The notes beneath the pieces were generated by a model. It saw nothing but the letters and a program-made list of their open reading frames with translations. It was not told where the DNA came from and did not search any database. Below are positions 36,001-45,700 of a stretch of 64,000 nt of DNA, one piece after another. A program made the position numbers and the translations under genes. Where the stretch lies: assembly GCF_004345825.1 (NCBI RefSeq), contig NZ_SLXM01000007.1:186001-250000 (forward strand), in the 5' to 3' direction. Position 1 is the stretch's first letter, and every line of letters starts with the position of its first letter. This stretch comes from Tenacibaculum skagerrakense. GTDB lineage: Bacteria > Bacteroidota > Bacteroidia > Flavobacteriales > Flavobacteriaceae.

Positions 36001-38138
36001 ACTTCATCGTGCCTAAAGAACCTGTTTTCTTAAGCTTACCGGTAAGTTATGTTTGTTTAGATAACAGTACAACTATTGATCCATTAGTATTTAATAAACT
36101 ACCAATAGATGGTGTTGTAAAATCTGATATTCCAGAAGATTTTGAGTCAGGTATTTTCATCGATCCAACAGATAATAAAACTAAACTTGATGTTACTAAA
36201 ATTGATAAAAATTATTTAGGAAAAACAATCAACTTTACAGTAAATGATGAACCTACAGATTGCCAAATTATAGTGTATCCAGATGTAGATTTAAGTGTTA
36301 CAGTGGAACCAATTACCTATAATGATGATAAAACGGAAGCAAATGTTGTATTCACTCTAAACTGGGGAGATGATATTTTTATCACGTCTAACTTTATCAA
36401 TAAAGTAAAATATAACTTCGACTTTTTAGGTAACGGAGTAAAAGTTGAAGAAACTCCGGTTAACAATCAGTTTACACATACTTATACGTTGCCAATTAAC
36501 GATTTAAATATCATTACACCTTCGTTAGAGGTATCATTAGGACCTTGTAGTAAAACCATTACTATAGAAACTATCATTTTTGATAGCGAAACACCATCAG
36601 AATTAGCAATTATTCCTTCATATTGTTTAGATACGGAAACAGAACCAACCGCAAGAATTTCATTCACCAATGTTGGAGGTGAAATTACTATTGAAGGAGC
36701 TCCAATTGCAGGGTTGTCTATTGAAGGAAGTGAATTGGTTGTTGATTCATCATTATTCACTGAATTTGAAAGAATTATCCGATTCTTTGAGGATGGTCAA
36801 TCTACCAATGCTAGAATTATCATTCATGAAGTAAAACAAATATCAATTGTAGAAGGAAAAACAGCAGGTTTCGTTTGGGAAGAAGAGAAGTTAATTTATG
36901 TAGGAGACTTTACTGTTCAATTACCTGATGGAATTGATCCAAGTTCATTAAATATCAAATGGGAATCTGAAGGACAAACTAGCGAAGTAGAAATGTTTAC
37001 TCCAAAGTATCTAATAGAACCGGGCTCTGTAAATACATTCAAAATTAATGTTAGAGTTGAAGGTAAAAATGGATGTTCTTCAGAAGCGAGTATTGAAGTT
37101 AATGTTTCGTATCCAGATTTCGTAATTGAGGTACCTGATGCAATCTTTTGTTTAGAAGATAAAACAGCGCATGTCATTGGAATAAGTCCTCAAATAGATG
37201 GAATGAAGTTAGATGGTAATGGAATTTCGTTTAACGAAGATAGAGGTGTTTGGGAATTTGTTGGAGCAAACTCAGGATTAACGAGTGCTGGCTCAGTTAC
37301 TGTAAACTTAGTAGGTACATCTGTTTCTGCAACAATAGAAGTTACAGAAAGATCTAGAGCAAACTTTACAAGTAGTTTTGATGCTGAAACTAGAATCTTA
37401 ACATTAACCAATACTTCTGAGATTGGTAACGAATATATCTGGAATATAAACGGAGAAGAAAGAGATCCTCAAACTACGAGAAGAACCATTACTGTCGATT
37501 TATCTAATTATGATGGAGAGTCAGTTAGAGTTTCTTTAACTACAGTTAGCGATTGTGGAACAAATACGTATTCAGATGTTGTTGAAACTCCTTTTATTGT
37601 CATAAGGACTTGTACTGATGATGTTAGAGATATCTTAGATGCTGAATTAAAATTATTAACTGAGCCTATTGATAAAGAAGGTTCTATAATTGATAGAACT
37701 CAAAAGATGTATGAAGGAGTATTTAAAGCTTTACCGGCCTATACTATTGGAGCTAATAATTCAGCTATCGAAAAACCATTTTTACAACTAATAAACGATA
37801 CTTCTGAGGCACTTAAAAAAGAACCAAATAACGAAATCTTAAAGAAATATTACCGAGCTCAAATTAAACTGTATTTCTCAATTCTACATTGTCAAAGCCC
37901 AGAAACACTTGAAACAAAAGGAGATGGAGATAATACTATTGCTTTAGAAATTCAAAGAGTTTTAGGAGCAATTGATTTAGACTTACGAGAGTTTTTAGAG
38001 CGACAAATTAATGTAGATACTGAAAGTAAAGTGCTATTAAGTTTCTTAGAAAAATGTGCTGAAGTAATAACTTCACAAATAATTATAGATGTTATCCAAT
38101 TAAAATTAATAAAAACACTTACAGAAACTGTAGGCTAA
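33003..38138 (+). CDS. Giant eCIS structural protein with Ig-like segments (fibre/baseplate-arm candidate)
   Basis: 1711 residues. The N-terminus (TAKQLNSFIDYFDDQDRLSR, then GIACGFHL and ITQGAGVTTDG) belongs to a domain I associate with Bacteroidota eCIS loci. A long helical middle (about 200-780) is followed by beta-rich segments. Three similar Ig/PKD-like units begin near Cys1018 (VCLDN), Cys1208 (YCLDT) and Cys1383 (FCLED), about 180 residues apart, and the C-terminus is helical. The position matches the fibre gene of Afp (afp13), but no fibre-knob domain is recognised. It may be the arm or receptor-binding component. No signal peptide is present. Confidence 0.65.
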   Translation: METKLKDITTEYSRFNTNQVLTAKQLNSFIDYFDDQDRLSRIGLSGVGIACGFHLSPEFTVDKSAINSLTITQGAGVTTDGDLVQFHDLIEKNLKSKKFKFFKKFEDNDAKYPKFLNSQNNQYNLWEVYTESDSSYTNLVEFTDINKMAVLLYLEQYPNEDALCNKLNCDNQGIEQINNLRVLLISCEDIEAIAAKDDIFTQHDWFKINDSLPVVEAKRVVLNENNTETFSSLKGLYNSAVKDESIATDLILGYEVILNKFGLPLISNKIKSLFSFSPLSVPLDFQYRYDTLKDLIDTYNEIKQLLLHINVNCCPNIGAFPKHLMLGKIAATEIPELRHRFYNSPIVSTEDDNLSKIQLLLNRAISIANSYIGTTQTKEIEITPSMAHTNLSDKAVPFYYNVSNNLLQNWNFQKTVNYKANQNLSYHKTNLDASLPIQNPLAYNIDKNDFYRIEGHQGKMYGEALAKIQKLKKDYGLSFDVKTLSINATTQTININDYECEFEDLKMLLNAWKAEQNCILSEVSKTFSAFKLTEPKVNTVADKYKNVRDAVKDSAGDEVVMTRDVMTSKETLFKTDFVSKEYAFNDGLLEDQKFLSDQEMLYKSYDKNIIEENLTKEQDTLGVIIADIFDKNKGGSSSDILVELEKEIAPIRESEVWVKEPELSDFILTDITETLVHAFVLDTKVPLDIRDINDSILVSYKLTIEKLCQQVKKLQARYNATTLALTTKQILGLLINQLSIVCCSGKKLETLLAEIEKRKRKILERIQLSEFVKHHPGLEHKAGVIPGGTFVMVYVTENASDTNTFNDVILDVIFRNQPTDEKPIDTIFDRTRDTAFPVKNEFLEKEGLFSFKNGGVINLWDKSSTINFSFVDTKSTDFTKRLFLDDDVVLVGKTLGDTVVNFTAFLNRAWSRAGLSEVISAEGTLMYRDGSVGMRITIKDRLVPKDQYYFQIYNPAVVGTNNRLYFDENEVIRENETLRNTVVADFSLPYMCCSDCAPINFIVPKEPVFLSLPVSYVCLDNSTTIDPLVFNKLPIDGVVKSDIPEDFESGIFIDPTDNKTKLDVTKIDKNYLGKTINFTVNDEPTDCQIIVYPDVDLSVTVEPITYNDDKTEANVVFTLNWGDDIFITSNFINKVKYNFDFLGNGVKVEETPVNNQFTHTYTLPINDLNIITPSLEVSLGPCSKTITIETIIFDSETPSELAIIPSYCLDTETEPTARISFTNVGGEITIEGAPIAGLSIEGSELVVDSSLFTEFERIIRFFEDGQSTNARIIIHEVKQISIVEGKTAGFVWEEEKLIYVGDFTVQLPDGIDPSSLNIKWESEGQTSEVEMFTPKYLIEPGSVNTFKINVRVEGKNGCSSEASIEVNVSYPDFVIEVPDAIFCLEDKTAHVIGISPQIDGMKLDGNGISFNEDRGVWEFVGANSGLTSAGSVTVNLVGTSVSATIEVTERSRANFTSSFDAETRILTLTNTSEIGNEYIWNINGEERDPQTTRRTITVDLSNYDGESVRVSLTTVSDCGTNTYSDVVETPFIVIRTCTDDVRDILDAELKLLTEPIDKEGSIIDRTQKMYEGVFKALPAYTIGANNSAIEKPFLQLINDTSEALKKEPNNEILKKYYRAQIKLYFSILHCQSPETLETKGDGDNTIALEIQRVLGAIDLDLREFLERQINVDTESKVLLSFLEKCAEVITSQIIIDVIQLKLIKTLTETVG

Positions 38139-38158
38139 AAATTTGGGAGAAGATTCAA

Positions 38159-40219
38159 ATGAGGATTCAAGAACACATAATTAATAAAGTCTCTATAGAC
38201 ATTAATACCAATTCTAAAAAGATAGCAGAAGAATTGAAAAACTCTATTGATACTTTTTTAAAAGAGGAAATATTTCCTCTTATTGAATCCTTTTTTGAAT
38301 CTATTTCTTCTGAAGATTCTATAAAACTAATACCAGAATTAACGTTGGATATTGATGTTAGCAATCAAAATTTTTCAATTACATCAGAAGCTTCTAGAAG
38401 AGAATTAAAAAAGCAACTCTCTGATACCTTAACCAAAATTGTTAACCAACCAGAAGTACATAACGTTAAAATAGAAGAGAAATCGTATTTAAACTCTAAA
38501 ACAGATACATTCTTTTCTTTTCTAGAAAATGGTACTTTTTCTTGGTGGAATAATCATACAAAGAGCTTTAATTTTGATCAAAAAGATCTTTATGAAATAA
38601 CGGAAACGTCAAGTTTTAGTGCACGTTTTTTAAAAGTGCTAGATACTCCATCACAAAAACTTCGATTGTTGCATCAGTTTTTAAGTAATGAGTTACAAAT
38701 ATTGTTTATAGGAATTGAAAAAAAACCATTGTTTTTAAAGCAACTGCTAACTGAAATTAAAACGCTTGATAGTACTGTTGTTACTTCCGAGAGTAGAAAA
38801 GAAGTTTGGAATGCGCTTGCTCATTACGTTGTTCAGGGAGATTTAATGGTTTTTATCATGTATATGCTGAATATCATTGAATTAGCTAAACATCAAAAGA
38901 GCAAACAATCAGCAGCAAGTTTACAAACGTTTTTAAAACAAATTTTTGTCAAACACTCTGAAATTAGTAAGATTCTTCCAAAGGAAATAGTAACTAAAAT
39001 TGAAAGTAGTGGGTTTTCAGAAATTGAACTTATAGAAAGAACAAAGGAGTTAGAAAATCAGTTTACTTCAACTGATACTAAAGAAACGAAAGATATTGTT
39101 TCAGAAAGCATAAAAGATAATATCGAGGCGGAGATTACTACAAAAGTATTGAAAGACTCAAGAGAAGTAAAAACAGAGTTTACACAAGAAAACGAACAGC
39201 ATATCGAAGTTTTAAATGAAGAAAAATTAGTAGGGGATGAGAAATTATTAGAAAACAAATTAGAGTGTAATCTAACTACTAACAACAACCTGTTTAAAAA
39301 TCAAGAATCTTCTCAATTAGAAACAACTTCAACCACTCAAAGTTCAGAGAAACAAATCCAAGAGTCTAATAGCATAGAGGAAACAGATTCTTCAGATCAG
39401 ATTCAACTTCAGCGTCAAAATCTTAATCAGAAAAATGACATTAATGATAAAAATAGTGAAGATAGAATCGATTCTGAATCAGGTATAAACAAAAAAGAAA
39501 GTAAAGATAATTCGTCTTTATCAAAAGGAAATGTAACAAACCAAGAAGTACAGGAAACCACTACAGATAGTTCAAATCAAGCAATAGTAATACATCCAAA
39601 TAATAGCTCAAATGAAGAGTTGAAAATTAGTGATGCTAAAGTTCTAAACGATTTGAAAACTGATGAGCAACAACCTATAACACCATTGAAAACGATAAAA
39701 GAACTATTCAAAGGATTCAATAAACCGAAATCGTATATAATTAATAATGCCGGACTTATTCTAATCCATCCTTTTCTAAAGCAGTTTTTTACTTCATGTA
39801 ATTTACTAGATGAAAATAATCAAATTATTAACCCATCTGAAGCTGTACACTTATTACATTATGTAGCTACTAAACAAGAAAAACAGTTAGAAAGTAATTT
39901 GATATTTGAAAAGTTCTTATGTAATGTTCCCATCCATCAAACTATAGAAAGAGATGTAACGCTTTCAGATGAAATGAAAGAGAATACAGAAAACTTACTA
40001 AAATCGGTAGTTCAGAATTGGGAGATATTAAAAAACTCATCGCCAGATTTAATTCGAAATGAATTTATTCAACGACAAGGTAAACTGGATTTAACTAAGG
40101 ACAATCCACAACTTACTATTGAAAGAAGAACACAAGATATATTATTAGACAAACTACCATGGAGTTACGGATTGTGTAAACTACCATGGATGAATACATT
40201 ACTATTTACAGATTGGTAA
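38159..40219 (+). CDS. Contractile injection system tape-measure protein (CIS_TMP, Afp14-like)
   Basis: 686 residues. The N-terminus (RIQEHIINKVSIDI..., then EIFPLIESFFESI and LTLDIDV) and the C-terminus (INNAGLILIHPFLKQFF, KFLCNVPI, LDKLPWSYGLCKLPWMNTLL) are the two conserved blocks of the CIS tape-measure family. Between about residues 290 and 510 is a low-complexity stretch rich in E, S, Q, T and N. Family members are needed for correct particle length, although much shorter than phage tape measures. It follows the giant protein by 20 bases and precedes the cargo block. Confidence 0.88.
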   Translation: MRIQEHIINKVSIDINTNSKKIAEELKNSIDTFLKEEIFPLIESFFESISSEDSIKLIPELTLDIDVSNQNFSITSEASRRELKKQLSDTLTKIVNQPEVHNVKIEEKSYLNSKTDTFFSFLENGTFSWWNNHTKSFNFDQKDLYEITETSSFSARFLKVLDTPSQKLRLLHQFLSNELQILFIGIEKKPLFLKQLLTEIKTLDSTVVTSESRKEVWNALAHYVVQGDLMVFIMYMLNIIELAKHQKSKQSAASLQTFLKQIFVKHSEISKILPKEIVTKIESSGFSEIELIERTKELENQFTSTDTKETKDIVSESIKDNIEAEITTKVLKDSREVKTEFTQENEQHIEVLNEEKLVGDEKLLENKLECNLTTNNNLFKNQESSQLETTSTTQSSEKQIQESNSIEETDSSDQIQLQRQNLNQKNDINDKNSEDRIDSESGINKKESKDNSSLSKGNVTNQEVQETTTDSSNQAIVIHPNNSSNEELKISDAKVLNDLKTDEQQPITPLKTIKELFKGFNKPKSYIINNAGLILIHPFLKQFFTSCNLLDENNQIINPSEAVHLLHYVATKQEKQLESNLIFEKFLCNVPIHQTIERDVTLSDEMKENTENLLKSVVQNWEILKNSSPDLIRNEFIQRQGKLDLTKDNPQLTIERRTQDILLDKLPWSYGLCKLPWMNTLLFTDW

Positions 40220-40262
40220 ATAGTGTGCTAAGCATAATAAATTATAATTAGCTTTTTAAAAA

Positions 40263-40721
40263 ATGAAAACAAAACTAGCTTACTTGATTCCTATAGCAAT
40301 TACAGCTGTAGTACTTTTTAATATCGATTTAGAATTAATTCATTTAAAATCTATATCAGATATTGAGCTCAGTACACTATTCATGTCATTTCCAGTAATA
40401 CTAGCATTAACTGAAAGATTTAATGAGGTTTTTATTGTTTCCAAAACAGCAACCAAAGAAGGAAATATTCATAAAACAACATTGGCTTCTTTTAGTGTTG
40501 GGATTGTATTAGCCATTGCCGGGTTTAGAATTTTAGAAACGTTTATGGAAGTTCCATCTGAAGCTTTTACAATTCAAGCAATAGTTTTCAAGTTTGTTGA
40601 TACAGTTTTAACTGCAGTTGTTATTGCAGGTGGTACCGATGGATGGCATCAAATTATCGGTTTGATACAAGACATTACGAAGTCAAAAAGAGAGGAAGCT
40701 AAATCAACAAAAACTGAGTGA
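40263..40721 (+). CDS. Small polytopic membrane protein in eCIS operon (holin-like candidate)
   Basis: 152 residues with about four membrane segments (residues 5-21, 40-52, 76-93 and 108-123), and a charged C-terminal tail (KSKREEAKSTKTE). Short length, several helices and a Lys/Glu-rich tail are holin-like features; the order of conserved residues does not let me name a holin family. The operon also encodes a peptidoglycan hydrolase without signal peptide (51919-52737), which would need such a partner to leave the cytoplasm. An alternative is a membrane anchor for the particle. Confidence 0.5.
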   Translation: MKTKLAYLIPIAITAVVLFNIDLELIHLKSISDIELSTLFMSFPVILALTERFNEVFIVSKTATKEGNIHKTTLASFSVGIVLAIAGFRILETFMEVPSEAFTIQAIVFKFVDTVLTAVVIAGGTDGWHQIIGLIQDITKSKREEAKSTKTE

Positions 40722-40724
40722 ATC

Positions 40725-42185
40725 ATGTTCAAAAGAGATAAAAAACATAAACAAGGGAATACTAATAAAGAACAAGAAAGAGCATTTATTCAGCCAAAGT
40801 TAAAAATGGGTAAGGCTGGCGATAAGTACGAGGTAGAGGCAGATAAAATGGCAGACAAGGTTGTTAACAATTCGTCTTCTGATGCTACCGTACAACGTAA
40901 AGGAAATGAAGAAGAAGTACAACAAAAACCGTTAGCGTCAGAGGTTACTCCTTTAGTTCAAAGAAAGGAAACAGCAGACGAGGAGCAACCTGTTCAAAAA
41001 ATGGAAGAAGAGGAGGCTGTTCAGAGTAAAGCGGAAGAGGAAGTTCAGAAACAAGAAGAAGAGGAGGCTGTTCAGAGTAAGGAGGAAGAGGAAGTTCAGA
41101 AGGCGGAAGAAGAGGAAACGGTTCAGAGCAAAGAGGACGAGGAAGTTCAAACTAAAACAATTAATGGGAAAGTAACTAAAACATCATCAATAGAATCAAA
41201 ATTAAGGAAAGGTTCGGGAGGACAACGATTAGATCAAAATACAAAGCAAGAAATGGAGCATGGTTTTGGTGCTGACTTTTCGAATGTTAGAATTCATACT
41301 GATTTTGAAGCTGCTCAAATGAGTTCAGATATTGGAGCTAAAGCTTTTACGAATGGTAATGATATTTACTTTAATCAAAATCAATATAATCCAAATTCAA
41401 AAGAAGGGAAACACTTATTAGCTCATGAGTTAACCCATACCATTCAACAAAAGGGAGGGATAGAAAAATTGGTTCAAAAAAAATCTGTAGTTCCTGGAAC
41501 CGAGGATAAAGACAAAAATAAACTCAAAAAATATAAAACAGCATTTCCATATTTCTACAAGTATATGACTAGTCATTTTGGAGATTATTTAACAGGTAGT
41601 GATAAAATAAAACAAGCATTATTAAAAAATTCAGTAGGAATTTTAACTGAAGAAAAAATAAAGGAAACTACAGATTTTGAAAAAGGAAATGGACCTACTA
41701 TTGAACTTGTAGAATTTTCAAACCCTGATCAGCATGGGGAATATTTTAATCAAGGAAATACTATCAAGTTAGATTATCGATTGGTTGAGAAATATGAAGA
41801 AATTATGTCTAATCCAAATGCAACAGCAGAACAAAAAAATGCCATTAGTATTAGTTTAAATCAAGTTCTAATTAACGAATTTACTCATTATGGAGATGCG
41901 TTAGATGGAATCGATGCTATTAAAGATGATCAGGGGAATGTGGTAAATAATATGGATCCGGGCGAAGGAGCCGAAGGAAATTTTACTTCAGAGTATGATG
42001 AAGGAAATGAAGCTGTTGCCGAGATTTTTGAGTTTTATGGAAGTTCTATGATAGACGGATTACAGAACTACGCTGCACATGCAAAAGGAATCTACCTAGA
42101 TCCTAATACATTAAAAGAACTAGAAAAGAACCCTTCTCTAATAGATGAAAGTTTAATTCCACCTATACCTAAGATAGATAAATAG
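40725..42185 (+). CDS. DUF4157 eCIS cargo candidate with altered C-terminal zincin-like motif
   Basis: 486 residues. Residues 18-48 hold the conserved N-terminal block FIQPKLKMGKAGDKYEVEAD; residues 60-145 are acidic Q/K/E tandem repeats; the DUF4157 domain (about 164-243) has FGADFSNVRIHTD and HELTH (234-238). The C-terminal domain (about 260-486) contains NEFTHYGDALDG (384-395) and NEAVAEIFEFYG, which resembles an HEFxHxGDxxDG metallopeptidase with Asn at the first His. DUF4157 proteins are typical eCIS payloads or payload-associated proteins. Target and activity are unknown. It starts 4 bases after the membrane protein. Confidence 0.8.
   Translation: MFKRDKKHKQGNTNKEQERAFIQPKLKMGKAGDKYEVEADKMADKVVNNSSSDATVQRKGNEEEVQQKPLASEVTPLVQRKETADEEQPVQKMEEEEAVQSKAEEEVQKQEEEEAVQSKEEEEVQKAEEEETVQSKEDEEVQTKTINGKVTKTSSIESKLRKGSGGQRLDQNTKQEMEHGFGADFSNVRIHTDFEAAQMSSDIGAKAFTNGNDIYFNQNQYNPNSKEGKHLLAHELTHTIQQKGGIEKLVQKKSVVPGTEDKDKNKLKKYKTAFPYFYKYMTSHFGDYLTGSDKIKQALLKNSVGILTEEKIKETTDFEKGNGPTIELVEFSNPDQHGEYFNQGNTIKLDYRLVEKYEEIMSNPNATAEQKNAISISLNQVLINEFTHYGDALDGIDAIKDDQGNVVNNMDPGEGAEGNFTSEYDEGNEAVAEIFEFYGSSMIDGLQNYAAHAKGIYLDPNTLKELEKNPSLIDESLIPPIPKIDK
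40999..41150 (+). repeat. 51-bp tandem repeat in DUF4157 gene (three copies)
   Basis: Three imperfect copies of a 51-base unit (GTTCAG landmarks at 41019, 41070 and 41121) encode a 17-residue acidic motif of the form EEEEAVQSKxEEEVQKx. The repeats lie in the disordered linker of the cargo protein; a related set of QKEDEE repeats occurs in the gene at 47524. Confidence 0.85.
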
Positions 42186-42188
42186 AAA

Positions 42189-42755
42189 ATGGAACACACA
42201 ACAAATACCAAATTTTCAACTTCAGTAATAGCCATTACAGGGCTAATTACTGCCATTGGTAGTATAATAACTATACTATTTAATGTTGGTATTATAGGAA
42301 ATAAAGAACAAAAAAAAGATCATAAAAAAGAGGAACAAAAAAAGGAAGTAATAATAGATAAATCTGAACTTCCGAAAGATATAAAAGCAAAAGAAGTAAA
42401 AGTAATTCCAACTGTTAAACCAGAAACACTTACTGTGGTTAAAAAAACGTACAATTTAACTGGGAAATGGGTTGATATTAATAATTCTAATGGGAGGTAT
42501 CAAATTAACCATGAAGATTCTGGAACAATAAATTTTACAGAATATTCATTTGTGTTTGGAGAATGGGTAACTACAGCCACAGGAATTGGAAATGTAAATG
42601 TAAATGGAACTAATGTAATCATTCCTTATACAACCTATTTAGGAACTAGTGGGAAATTCACAGGAAAAATAACCAACAGAGGGAAAAAAATAGAAGGGAA
42701 AATCCAAGATTTTGATGCAGGTATTACTGCCGAATTAAACATAAAAAAGCAATAA
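42189..42755 (+). CDS. Membrane-anchored protein with lipocalin-like beta domain
   Basis: 188 residues. One membrane helix (about residues 10-35, TSVIAITGLITAIGSIITIL) is followed by a Lys/Glu-rich linker (about 40-75) and a C-terminal beta-rich domain beginning YNLTGKWVDINNSNGRY, which resembles small lipocalin or calycin barrels. No family name is recognised. It sits between two cargo genes with 3-base gaps, so it is translated with them. It could be an immunity or anchor protein for the cargo (inference). Confidence 0.5.
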   Translation: MEHTTNTKFSTSVIAITGLITAIGSIITILFNVGIIGNKEQKKDHKKEEQKKEVIIDKSELPKDIKAKEVKVIPTVKPETLTVVKKTYNLTGKWVDINNSNGRYQINHEDSGTINFTEYSFVFGEWVTTATGIGNVNVNGTNVIIPYTTYLGTSGKFTGKITNRGKKIEGKIQDFDAGITAELNIKKQ

Positions 42756-42758
42756 AGG

Positions 42759-45700
42759 ATGTTTGTATCAAAAGCGCAACATACTAAACCTAGTTCTCAG
42801 AATCAAAAACCTAGTGATTCTTTTATTCAGCCTAAAATGAAGGCTGAAAAACCTGATACAAATAAAGAGGATGTTGCTGTAAAAGGTACTACTAAAGAAA
42901 CAACAAGTGAAGTATTTGCTGCTCTAAAAAAAGAAGTACCTACTTTTTTTGCGCCTAAACAAAATAACAGCCCGAATCAGAAATTACAAAGAGCTACACA
43001 AGAAAAAGAAAGAGATGCAAATGATTCGCTAATTTCAGATAATCCTCAAACAGAGGTAACTTCTAAAGTAAATGGAGCAGCTACCAATGCTGGTGGAGGT
43101 TCATCTGAAGCTATAAGCAATGCTGTACCAGCTACAAAGGAAGCAACAGCAATGCCTAACCCGAATGCGAAGCCTGCAGTTCCTGAAGCAAAAGAAGGAG
43201 ATAAAGAAAAAGACAAAAAAGAAGAGAAAGAATCAAAAGAGAAAGGAAAAGGAGATAAAGAAAATAAAACACCTAAAGCTCCTACGAAACCAGAAGATGA
43301 TCCTGAATTTCAAGCTCAAATAAAAACAACTGAAGCAGTAAAAGAAGAAAAATCTCAACACCCAGATCCGGACACTAAGGTAACTGAACAGCAAGAAGCA
43401 GGACATGCTTCACCTGCTGCGCAAACAACTAAAAACAATCAACAGGCTCATGCGACATCTATGGAAGCTACTTCTGAGGAAGAAAAGAAAAGAGAGCCTT
43501 TTACACCAGCATCGTTTAAAAAGTTACTTGAAAAAAACCTTGATGATTTAGAAAATCAATTACCTAGAAATTCAGATGAAGCTCAAGACTTTAGAGATGA
43601 TAAGCCAATTGAAGGAATCAAAGAAAATATATCGGGGCAAGTAACTTCAGAAAGTGATAAACTAGCTGGACCAATGAAACAGGAAGCAGATAAACCTGCT
43701 CCAGACAGTGGTCAGCCAACTTTAGAAGCTAAGCCTTTACCAGTAGCAGATCCTGGAGCACCACCAAAGCCATTGAATGCTCAGGCAGCAATTCCAAAAC
43801 CAAAAACCAATCAAGAAATTTCGATGGAAAAAGAAAGTCAATCTCTTGATGATTACATGAGTGAAAATGAGGTAACGGAAGATCAATTGGCTAAATCAAA
43901 TGAACCTAAATTTACGGGCGCATTAGATGAAAAGAATAACGCACAAAAAGAAGCTAAATTAGCTCCTGTTAGATATAGAAAAAAAGAACAAGCTCAGTTA
44001 GGAGCGGCACAAAAAACAGCTGCAACTACAAGTCAAGAAGGATTAGATCAAATACAGGCAGCAAAAGTGTTGTCGGAAAATACAGTTCTTACTAATCAAA
44101 CTACGAATAAAACGAGCGATAAAACTGAGCAAGAGAAAATTTATGCTGAGTTTGAAGCTATTTACAATGAAACTAAACAAAAAGTAACAGATAGTTTAGA
44201 GAAATTATCAGAGGATGTTGATAAGAAATTCAGTGAAGAAGCTGAAAGTGCTCAGAAAACGTTTGAGAAAAATGTAGAAGATGGTTTAGGGGAAATTTAT
44301 GGTTGGACTGTAGTTGATGATTGGATTTTTGGTGAAGATACAGAAGCTATTGACAGACTATTTAGATCAGAAAAAAGAAAGTTCGTATCTAAAATGAATA
44401 CCGTTTTAGATGATATTTCTGTAATTATAGCCGATGGTTTAAATGGAGCTTTGCAAGCCATTGAAGATGGTAAGAAAAAATCAAAAGAAAAGTTTGATAG
44501 CTTAGATGATTCTCAAAAGAAACTTGCTGAAGATGCGTATAACGATTTTAATGATCAATATGCTGATTTAGAAGATAGTGTTTATGAGAAACAAGAAGAA
44601 CTTGCATCAGACTTGGCACAGTCATATAAAGAAAATGTTGATGTACTTCAAGAGAAGTTTGATGAGATAAAGGAAAAAGTAAGTGCAGGTTGGATAGGAG
44701 CTGCCTTTAATGCTTTAGCAGGTGTTATCAAAACAATTCTTAAAATAAAAGACTTACTACTGAATTTATTGTCTGCTGCTGTAAGTGCTATCGGAGCGAT
44801 TATTTCCGATCCAATAGGATTCTTAGGTAATTTAATTAGCGGTATAAAACAAGGTTTTGTTGATTTTGGTAGCAATATCAAACAGCACATGATTAAAGGA
44901 TTAATCGAATGGTTAACAGGTTCTTTAGGTAATGTGGGTATTACTATGCCAGATAATCTATTTAGTCTTTCAGGAATTTTCAGTTTGGTTACGCAAATGC
45001 TTGGTTTAACTTGGGATTATTTCAGAAGTAAAGCAGTTAAATTATTAGGAGAACCTGTGGTTAATGGAATGGAAAAAGCTGTAGAGGTTTTCCAAATCGT
45101 TAAAAAAGACGGAGTAACAGGTTTATGGGAATACATTAAAGACCAGTTTACGAACTTAAAAGAAATGGTTATGGATGCCATTCGAGATATGATAATCACC
45201 AAAGTTATTGAAGCTGGAATTAAATGGATTATGGGATTATTAAGTCCGGCTGGAGCTTTTGTAAAAGCAGCTATGATGATTATTGATATCGTGAAGTTCT
45301 TTGTAGAACGAGCAGCACAAATTTTTGAGTTGGTAACTGCATTTATCAATAGTATTAAGGCTTTAGCGGCAGGAAATGTAAAAGCTGTTGCCAAAGGAAT
45401 AGAAACAGCATTAGCAAAAGCATTACCTGTATTAATTAGCTTCTTAGCCGCATTGGTAGGAGTTACAGGCTTAACAGGGAAGATTCAAAAAATTATCAAG
45501 AAAGTTCGCAAGAAGATTGATAAGGCTATCAATAAAATTATTCTAAAAGCAAAGAAAACGTTTAAGAACTTAGTTAAGAAAGGGAAGGTTAAGGTTAAAG
45601 GGGCGGTTAATAAAATGTTAGATTGGCTAGGAATTAAGAAAAAGTTTAAAGATAAAGATGGTAATAAGCATACGCTTTTTTATAAAGGTACAGAAAAAAG

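Noticed and set aside
40999..41150. CRISPR-like repeat
   Set aside because: The 51-base units are contiguous, in frame and encode an acidic 17-residue motif; no spacers are present.
43120..43323. 67-residue plus-strand frame rich in Lys
   Set aside because: It is an alternative frame of the Lys/Glu-rich linker in the large toxin-like gene; composition follows from the repeat-like codons.
45017..45394. 125-residue minus-strand frame
   Set aside because: It lies wholly inside the 1327-residue toxin-like gene, opposite its hydrophobic helices, and reads as the antisense of that composition.
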